A stretch of 48,500 nt of DNA from an uncultured Lachnospiraceae bacterium (GTDB taxonomy: Bacteria; Bacillota; Clostridia; Lachnospirales; Lachnospiraceae). Under the pieces are notes generated by a model. The model saw only the letters and a program-made list of their open reading frames with translations, did not search any database and was not told where the DNA came from. Positions 42,888 through 48,500 of the stretch are shown piece after piece (the first letter of the stretch is position 1; each line of letters opens with the position of its first letter). Made by a program: the position numbers and the translations under genes. The stretch is taken from NCBI GenBank assembly GCA_947588675.1, contig CANPYY010000018.1, forward strand, positions 1 to 48,500. Reading direction: 5' to 3'.

Positions 42888-44324
42888 TTATCCGATACTT
42901 AACTCAAGCACCGATTCGGTATTATCATTCACATAATAATCTTCACCGATACGCCCTCCTAAAACCGCCAGAACATGACTGCCGTCTGCCGCCACAACAA
43001 TTCTGTCACGGTATTTTCTCGGAACCTTACAGTCAATCATATATCTTGTAATCTTTTTGGTTCCTCCATTACTTAACACAAAATAATCATCTTCCTGCGG
43101 CCGTCTTATACTCAATTTACAATTGATTCTATCATAATCAAACCATTTTGTACAATTATTTTTAGGAATTTCCATAGTATCTGTTTTATATGCTTTTAAT
43201 GATACGGCAACATTAAGTTTCTCACAAAACATTTCCGCATCCGGAAGATATACGTTATAAAGCTGTATATCAAGCGCCTCTCCCTCTATATCTTCCCTGT
43301 TTAAAATATACTCAAACTTATCAAAACAATTATCTTTACAGGTTTCCTCTTTTTTTATTCTTAAAATTCCATATTCTCTTTCAGCGCACAACCCATACGG
43401 AAGATGTATATTTTTTCCCGTTTCCATTTCAGCAAGCTTTACCGTCATATCTATATGACGCATTGTAATATCCTTCAGGCTGCCTGTCTGTGTATTTATC
43501 ATCCTTCTTATAATCTCTGTTCTTGCTGCCGGATACATTTTAACAAGATTATTGCATACTATCTCCGCATAACCGTCATATTCCTTTACATACTGCCTGT
43601 ACAGTTTATCCGTTTCGGCAGTCATCCAGTCATATATCTGCCGTAAATTATCAGACATCGCAGCTATATGTTCCACAGCCGCCTCATTAATATTTTCCAA
43701 CTGCGGAATAACCTTGTGCCTGATACGGTTCCTGTCATAATCCGTACATCTGTTAGTTGCATCTTCCCTGTAGTCCTGCCCAATATCTTTAAGATACTCA
43801 ATTATTTCATTTCTCTGCAGACACATAAGAGGCCTTATAATATTCTCTCTTTCAGCATCCATCCCCAGAAGGCCTTTTATTCCCGTCCCCCTGCACATTC
43901 TGAAAAGTATTGTTTCCACCTGATCATTTTTGTGATGCGCCACAGCAATTTTATCGGCTCCCAGCCTCTTTCTTTCTTCCTCAAATACCCGGTATCTTAT
44001 ATATCTTCCCGCTTCCTCTATTGTCATATTCATATTTTTTGCAATATCGCTTACCGGATAAAAAACACTTTTAAATTGTATGCCATAGCTGTCCGCCAGC
44101 TCTTTTGCAAACATTTCATCATCTGCCGCATCTTTTCCCCTTATACCGTGATTTACATGCAGCGCGTACAGAGAAAGACGATATTCCTGCTGTAAACATA
44201 CAAGCATACGAAAAAGGCATACGGAATCTGCTCCGCCCGAAAGCCCTGCAATGATTGCATCTCCGGGTGAAAAAATCTTTTTTTCCTCTATAAATGTCCT
44301 GACTTTATCAAGCGGCATATCCAT
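42888..44324 (-). CDS. tilS: tRNA(Ile)-lysidine synthetase
   Basis: 478 residues. The PP-loop is IIAGLSGGADSVCLFRML, followed by LHVNHGIRG and AVAHHKNDQVETILFRMCRGTG. A TilS substrate-binding and a C-terminal domain follow. It converts the wobble cytidine of the CAU tRNA-Ile to lysidine so that AUA is read as isoleucine. AUA codons are frequent in this AT-rich window. The ATG at 44324 is chosen because AAAGGAAA lies just upstream. It is 37 bases after spoIIE. Confidence 0.93.
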   Translation of the reverse strand: MDMPLDKVRTFIEEKKIFSPGDAIIAGLSGGADSVCLFRMLVCLQQEYRLSLYALHVNHGIRGKDAADDEMFAKELADSYGIQFKSVFYPVSDIAKNMNMTIEEAGRYIRYRVFEEERKRLGADKIAVAHHKNDQVETILFRMCRGTGIKGLLGMDAERENIIRPLMCLQRNEIIEYLKDIGQDYREDATNRCTDYDRNRIRHKVIPQLENINEAAVEHIAAMSDNLRQIYDWMTAETDKLYRQYVKEYDGYAEIVCNNLVKMYPAARTEIIRRMINTQTGSLKDITMRHIDMTVKLAEMETGKNIHLPYGLCAEREYGILRIKKEETCKDNCFDKFEYILNREDIEGEALDIQLYNVYLPDAEMFCEKLNVAVSLKAYKTDTMEIPKNNCTKWFDYDRINCKLSIRRPQEDDYFVLSNGGTKKITRYMIDCKVPRKYRDRIVVAADGSHVLAVLGGRIGEDYYVNDNTESVLELSIG

Positions 44325-44361
44325 AAAATTTCCTTTCTTTGGTATCAGCTTTAATCTAATT

Positions 44362-46671
44362 CTATACCTTATACCACAATCCTGCAACAAGTACGCTCAT
44401 ATCATCCATTGCTTTTCTATATGTGTTTTTCCCGGACTCATTCAAAATGAGCTCCGCCATTTCCTGTGGATTGCTTGTCTTGCTAGTTTCTATAATCTCT
44501 CTTATAACTTCTTCCGGCTCACTGCCCCGTATTCCATCAACGACCCCGTCGCTGAGCATTATAACCATATCTCCGTTTGCAAGCTTATGTCTGCTGCTTT
44601 TCGGATTTGCTTCAGGCAATATTCCTATAGGCATTGTATCAGACCGTATTATTGTTACCCCGTTTTTCTTTTTTATATATGTTGCCGCCGCTCCGCATTT
44701 TATACATTCACACATACCGTCATTCAAATCTATTACGCATATATCTGCCGTAGAAAAGTTTTCTTCATCATTGGAAAATACAAGCGTTGAATTTACAAAA
44801 TTAAGCGCCATGCTTTCAGAAAAGCCCGCCTCAACCAACTGTTCTATCATTTCTATGACCGTTTCGCTCTCATCATAGGCTGACGCGCCGCTTCCCATAC
44901 CGTCTGTAATAGTCATTACTACTCTGCCGTTCGGGAGCGTAAGTACGGAATAATTATCTCCGGAAACCATTTCTCCGTCTTTTGAAATTCTCGCTACTCC
45001 CGTAAGCACCTTATACCTTACATCTTCAACAAACACAATTTCCCTGTATTCTTTCGGTATAATTCCTACGCCCTCATATGCCCGCCATCTGTTTTTCATT
45101 ACTCCCGATATTATATCCGCCATTTCCCTAAGAGTTATACATACATTTCCTCCTGTCCTGGCAGTTATACATATCTGCATCCTGTTATCCCTTTTTTCCA
45201 GTACCGCAATCTTTTTTACCTTCACCCCATACGACCTTAGGAGTGATAATATTTCTTCTTCCTCTTTCAATATCTTTCTTCTTGTAGAAGATATATCTTT
45301 CTCAAGTTCACCGATAAGACGGGATACCTCTTTCATCTGTTGCGCAATCAGATTTCTGTTTTGCGCAAACCTGTTCAGCCAGCCCTCGCTTATTCTCATT
45401 ATTTCCAGCTGCTTATTAGTTTCCCTCATAAAATCGTCAAAGTGCATACATCTGGCTGCAAAATCGACAGATACATCTTCTCTGCTTATTCTTCCGTCCC
45501 TCTCGGCGCTGCCCAGCATTTTTATCGTTTCGTGGTATGTATCATAATATTTTTGCTCCCAGCAATAATGGCAATTACTGCATGTCCTGCACACGCTTCC
45601 GGTCAGCTCGTTAAATATTTTACCGACGCTTACTGTATTAAGTACAGGCTTTTCAACCCCCTGCTTTGCAAATGTTTCTCCCAGATTCTCAAACGCACCT
45701 GCAAATTCTAACAGTTTAACGCTCATCTCCTGCCTTACATTATTCTTAACAAGTACATTATCCTCCTCATCTTCAGAATCCCTTACGCAAAGAATTGTTT
45801 TAGGTATAAACAAAAAACCTGCCGCCGCAGATAAAAATGCCTTAAACTCCCACATGCTCCACAGTTCTTCAGGACATAAAAGCCCTACTGCCACTCCTGA
45901 CGCCGCAAAAACAAGCACGCTGGCGGATTTACCCATTCCGCTTACAATTCCCGTAGCTATACCCGCAATACAGTATAACCCGACAAGCGCAATATTGTTT
46001 CCATACACTCCCGCCGATATCCCCGCTGCCGCTCCGGCGATTGCGCCCGCCGCCGCTCCATATTTATACGATATACAAAGCACAAGGATGAACATTCCGC
46101 ATTCCCTTACAGAGAAAAAATCAAACAGCGTTTCAGGCAAACCATTGACAGTCAGCGAAAGCATAAGAACAACGCTTATAAGCTGTTCTCCCGAAAGCGC
46201 CTGCTCAATTTTCCCATATCGTATCAGATGTATTCCTTTATACAAAAGATTAGCAAATACTATTATAAGAATACCTTCACCGACTGAAAAAAATATATTT
46301 TCATATGTTTCAAATATTCCGCCGGATATTCCAAGTACAGCGCTTACTGCAGCCGTAAGATATGCAATGCTCTTAAAACCCATATACGTCTTTTTGACAT
46401 AAGCCAGACGTTCGATAACCATTACGCTTACAAATACAAGACTGTATTTAATTATATTGCCGCCGCCCTGCATGGAAATGGGAAAAATATACGAAGCGAC
46501 TACTCCGGCATATATGGAAACTATAACCGGATTATTTCTTTTTTTCCCCGTAAGTGCAATCACAAATAACGCTTCCGCTGCGACGCTCATCGAAAAAAAT
46601 ACTACCCTTGCTATAAAAAAGCTTACTATACATTCTGCTATAAGTCTTGTGCTTACTTTTCCTGTCTTCAC
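44362..46671 (-). CDS. spoIIE: Stage II sporulation protein E
   Basis: 769 residues from a GTG at 46671 with GAGGGA upstream. In-frame codons further upstream lie in the promoter region. The N-terminal third has about ten membrane helices. The middle region carries a cysteine cluster (VCRTCSNCHYCWEQKYYD) typical of clostridial SpoIIE. The C-terminal PP2C phosphatase has DGMGSGASAYDES near residue 590, TADICVIDL, KCGAAATY and VIMLSDGVVDGI. SpoIIE dephosphorylates SpoIIAA to release sigma-F in the forespore and works at the asymmetric septum. Confidence 0.95.
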   Translation of the reverse strand: MKTGKVSTRLIAECIVSFFIARVVFFSMSVAAEALFVIALTGKKRNNPVIVSIYAGVVASYIFPISMQGGGNIIKYSLVFVSVMVIERLAYVKKTYMGFKSIAYLTAAVSAVLGISGGIFETYENIFFSVGEGILIIVFANLLYKGIHLIRYGKIEQALSGEQLISVVLMLSLTVNGLPETLFDFFSVRECGMFILVLCISYKYGAAAGAIAGAAAGISAGVYGNNIALVGLYCIAGIATGIVSGMGKSASVLVFAASGVAVGLLCPEELWSMWEFKAFLSAAAGFLFIPKTILCVRDSEDEEDNVLVKNNVRQEMSVKLLEFAGAFENLGETFAKQGVEKPVLNTVSVGKIFNELTGSVCRTCSNCHYCWEQKYYDTYHETIKMLGSAERDGRISREDVSVDFAARCMHFDDFMRETNKQLEIMRISEGWLNRFAQNRNLIAQQMKEVSRLIGELEKDISSTRRKILKEEEEILSLLRSYGVKVKKIAVLEKRDNRMQICITARTGGNVCITLREMADIISGVMKNRWRAYEGVGIIPKEYREIVFVEDVRYKVLTGVARISKDGEMVSGDNYSVLTLPNGRVVMTITDGMGSGASAYDESETVIEMIEQLVEAGFSESMALNFVNSTLVFSNDEENFSTADICVIDLNDGMCECIKCGAAATYIKKKNGVTIIRSDTMPIGILPEANPKSSRHKLANGDMVIMLSDGVVDGIRGSEPEEVIREIIETSKTSNPQEMAELILNESGKNTYRKAMDDMSVLVAGLWYKV

Positions 46672-46706
46672 ACATATCCCTCTTTTCTGCACCAATATGC
46701 GATAAC

Positions 46707-46783
46707 AGTATATATAGTGCAAAAAAAAAGATTTGTAGAAAGACGTCATGTCCCGAAAAAAATCGTTTACACCTTACGACAAA
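46707..46783 (-). promoter_or_regulatory. Probable Spo0A-controlled promoter of spoIIE
   Basis: On the minus strand a TATACT -10 (46707-46712) has no consensus -35 at normal spacing. Two near-matches to the Spo0A box TTGTCGAA are present: TTGTCGTA within 46774-46783 (minus) and TTGTAGAA within 46732-46740 (plus). Spo0A activation of spoIIE through a promoter with poor -35 spacing is known in Bacillus. The assignment here is by analogy. Confidence 0.4.
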
Positions 46784-46785
46784 AA

Positions 46786-46808
46786 AGGACGATTATATCA
46801 ATCGTCCT
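46786..46808 (-). terminator. Intrinsic terminator overlapping the divIC stop codon
   Basis: AGGACGATT (46800-46808 read on the minus strand) pairs with AATCGTCCT (46786-46794), followed by TTTTT. The divIC stop lies at the junction of the left arm and loop. It separates divIC from spoIIE, which therefore needs its own promoter. Confidence 0.8.
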
Positions 46809-47094
46809 CAGCTTCAAATACTATTTCATCAGGATATATAAGTCCAAGCCTCTCTCTGGCTATCCTTTCAATGTTTTCATCTGAATATACATATTCTTTA
46901 TACGATTCTAAGTTATCCTTCTCCTCATTAAGCTTATCAAGCTGCTTTTCATATTTGGCTTTTTCCTCTTTAAGAAGACTGCATCTGCTGTCAAGATCTA
47001 TTTTTTTATATGTAATTATTACAAACAGGACCAATACAGTAACTACTATAATAGCCATCCCTGACTTTTTCCTGCGTCCTTTTCTTATCCGCAT
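46798..47094 (-). CDS. divIC: Septum formation initiator DivIC/FtsB family
   Basis: 98 residues. A basic N-terminus (MRIRKGRRKK) precedes one membrane helix (about 13-30) and a coiled coil (LLKEEKAKYEKQLDKLNEEK). The family end is YVYSDENIERIARERLGLIYPDE. It acts with FtsL and DivIB in the divisome. The start follows GGGGGA. It is 23 bases after yabQ. Confidence 0.92.
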   Translation of the reverse strand: MRIRKGRRKKSGMAIIVVTVLVLFVIITYKKIDLDSRCSLLKEEKAKYEKQLDKLNEEKDNLESYKEYVYSDENIERIARERLGLIYPDEIVFEAEDD

Positions 47095-47117
47095 ACATTA
47101 TCCCCCATAACACACAG

Positions 47118-47483
47118 CTAGCTACTATGTTTAGATAGTTTCATTCTACAACGCTCGTTTACATTTTTCAAGTACTTTTTTAACAATTTAATGAAAAATG
47201 TTACTTTTTTTACCATACGTCTGCCTATCAGACATTGAAATACAGCCATTCCCAAAAATAATGATAGCAGTGAATAGAATCTGATTTCCCCTTCGTTAAA
47301 CCTGTATATAACATAAAATTCAGCGAACGCTGCGCTGACCCAGAATATGAAATCTTCCAGAATAATACATATCCATGCACGCCGTAATGCTTCCCTTAAT
47401 ATAATAAGCGCATCATATGCAAACATAATGGCAAGTCCCGATACAAATGTTGCGGTTACATACAAAAGTTGTTCCGTTATCAT
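47118..47483 (-). CDS. yabQ: Spore cortex protein YabQ
   Basis: 121 residues with about three to four membrane helices. It starts MITEQLLYVTATFVSGLAIM and has LEDFIFWVSAAFAEFYVIYRFNEGEIR, the characteristic region of the family. In Bacillus YabQ localises to the outer forespore membrane and is needed for cortex formation. Its start overlaps the yabP stop by four bases (ATGA). Confidence 0.92.
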   Translation of the reverse strand: MITEQLLYVTATFVSGLAIMFAYDALIILREALRRAWICIILEDFIFWVSAAFAEFYVIYRFNEGEIRFYSLLSLFLGMAVFQCLIGRRMVKKVTFFIKLLKKYLKNVNERCRMKLSKHSS

Positions 47484-47764
47484 CTGAAAAGCCTGCCTAA
47501 CAATGACCCTGCAGATTTTATATCTGATTTATCAGAGTATGCCGCGCTGTCCACCCTGCCATCTATATTAACCTCCCCTTTATCAAGTGTCAGATGGCTT
47601 ACGTGCAGTTCGCTGCCGCATATCAATAACGAACCCTGCACTGTTTCAAGCAACACTTCCTTTGCATCAAAGGATATAACGTCTGTAACGCCTGTTATAA
47701 GCGTTTCGCCCCTGCCATTTATCTGAAGTTTATGGGCGCCTGTACTTTTCGGTTTATCTTCCAA
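47480..47764 (-). CDS. yabP: Sporulation protein YabP
   Basis: 94 residues of the YabP/YqfC beta-helix-like family, with RGETLITGVTDVISFDAKEVLLET and GSELHVSHLTLDKGEVNIDGRV. Members act in the mother cell during cortex and coat formation. It uses a TTG start with GGAGG nine bases upstream and is coupled to yabQ. Confidence 0.92.
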   Translation of the reverse strand: MEDKPKSTGAHKLQINGRGETLITGVTDVISFDAKEVLLETVQGSLLICGSELHVSHLTLDKGEVNIDGRVDSAAYSDKSDIKSAGSLLGRLFR

Positions 47765-47822
47765 TACCGGAACCTCCTGCCTATAATAACATTATAATAA
47801 TATTCCGGCAGTCGTTAAAATA

Positions 47823-48062
47823 TTACAGGTACCGAAACAATTCTTTAGCTTCTTCCTTATTATATGTTTCCTGTACAGACAATACTTCCACCTTAACATT
47901 TTTATTGCCGAAATTAATTTCAATTACATCTCCCGGCTTAACCGACAGGGAAGCTTTAGCAACATTTCCGTTTACAAATACACGTCCTGCGTCGCACGCC
48001 TCATTTGCAACCGGTCTTCTTTTTATAAGTCTTGATACTTTCAGATATTTATCCAATCTCAT
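47823..48062 (-). CDS. rqcP: S4-domain RNA-binding protein RqcP (YabO/YlmH-like S4)
   Basis: 79 residues, one S4 domain: MRLDKYLKVSRLIKRRPVANEACDAGRVFVNG. RqcP works with RqcH in adding C-terminal alanine tails to peptides on stalled 50S subunits. Its location next to hup and yabP is conserved. Confidence 0.93.
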   Translation of the reverse strand: MRLDKYLKVSRLIKRRPVANEACDAGRVFVNGNVAKASLSVKPGDVIEINFGNKNVKVEVLSVQETYNKEEAKELFRYL

Positions 48063-48100
48063 GATATAATTCCACCTTTAATCTATATAATTGACAAAAT

Positions 48101-48126
48101 AAGGACTGTTACGAATAACAGTCCTT
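48101..48126 (-). terminator. Intrinsic terminator after hup
   Basis: A perfect 11-bp stem, AAGGACTGTTA (48101-48111) with TAACAGTCCTT (48116-48126), and a CGAA loop (TTCG on the minus strand). The tail on the minus strand is ATTTTG, so termination may be partial and let transcription reach rqcP. Confidence 0.8.
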
Positions 48127-48154
48127 ACGCATTTTTATCTTGCCTTGCAAAATA

Positions 48155-48427
48155 TTAGTTTACTGCATCTTTAAGAGCTTTTCCTGCTTTAAATTTAGGA
48201 GCTTTTGATGCAGGTATCTTCATGGTTGCACCCGTAAGCGGATTCCTTCCTTCTCTTGCTGCTCTTTCCGTAACTTCAAACGTTCCAAAACCAACTAACT
48301 GAATTTTCTCACCCTTTTTCAATTCATCAGTTACCACATCCACAAATGCTTTTAATGCCTTTTCAGCATCCTTCTTTGATAATTCTGTCTGTGCAGCAAT
48401 AGCAGCTACTAATTCTGTTTTGTTCAT
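48155..48427 (-). CDS. hup: HU-family DNA-binding protein
   Basis: 90 residues, the exact usual length. It begins [20 protein letters not shown] and has the family signature [21 protein letters not shown] with the DNA-inserting proline in RNP. The ATG at 48427 is fixed by GGAGGAG. A 17-base palindrome (48465-48481) lies in its promoter region. HU compacts and bends the chromosome. Confidence 0.97.
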   Translation of the reverse strand: MNKTELVAAIAAQTELSKKDAEKALKAFVDVVTDELKKGEKIQLVGFGTFEVTERAAREGRNPLTGATMKIPASKAPKFKAGKALKDAVN

Positions 48428-48500
48428 GAAAATACTCCTCCTCAATCGATAAAAATACTTGTTATTATTACTATGTAATAACCTTACAATTTTATTTATA

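Noticed and set aside
46748-47110. A 120-codon plus-strand frame opposite divIC
   Set aside because: It is antisense to the conserved divIC gene, starts inside the spoIIE promoter region and lacks a ribosome site.

Overview
The window reads as a chromosomal segment of an AT-rich, spore-forming, anaerobic Firmicute, most likely a member of the Lachnospiraceae. Four things support this. Sporulation genes occur at several places (spoIIE, spoIIID, yabP, yabQ and a SpoIIQ-like gene). There is a complete Rnf complex in the clostridial order C-D-G-E-A-B. Secreted plant-cell-wall enzymes carry lysine-rich Ig-like modules. The order hup-rqcP-yabP-yabQ-divIC-spoIIE-tilS-hpt-ftsH is the conserved Bacillus/Clostridia block. 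I see no prophage, insertion sequence, CRISPR array or rRNA. Coding density is high and no gap without a gene exceeds 300 bases.

Layout. 1-6370 (minus): a SpoIIQ-like protein preceded by a secreted GH115 alpha-glucuronidase and a secreted SGNH esterase, with a divergent AraC regulator (6568-7440). 7503-13165 (minus): glycogen phosphorylase and isoleucyl-tRNA synthetase. 13325-15416 (plus): nicotinate phosphoribosyltransferase and a PAP2 phosphatase. 15423-18653 (minus): a GT2 glycosyltransferase and a two-component system. 18856-20893: a small secreted Ig-like protein, a 59-residue zinc-ribbon protein, a PaaI thioesterase and a CYTH protein. 20867-22831: a large intracellular SGNH acetylesterase with its own consensus promoter. 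22871-28000 (minus): rnfB, A, E, G, D, C immediately downstream of spoIIID. 28159-37203: a ferrous-iron uptake locus (feoA, feoA, feoB, Cys-rich small protein, divergent DtxR-type regulator) flanked by two multidomain cyclic-di-GMP proteins. 37343-40168: a lipoprotein, tRNA-Leu(UAA) and a GH13 amylase. 40460-48427 (minus): the conserved ftsH to hup block.

How the parts fit. The GH115 enzyme, the SGNH esterase and the intracellular acetylesterase together suggest growth on acetylated glucuronoxylan. The GH13 enzyme and glycogen phosphorylase serve alpha-glucan use. Rnf couples ferredoxin oxidation to NAD reduction and ion pumping. The Feo locus, with three matching inverted repeats in its divergent promoter region, is an iron-responsive unit.

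I did not find a clearly novel multi-gene system. The unexplained signals are mostly non-coding: hairpins that would occlude the ribosome-binding site or start codon of two genes, a 28-bp perfect palindrome over the xylanolytic promoter, alternative pairings ahead of the GH13 gene, and a sigma-E-like promoter whose transcript would run from spoIIID into the Rnf operon.
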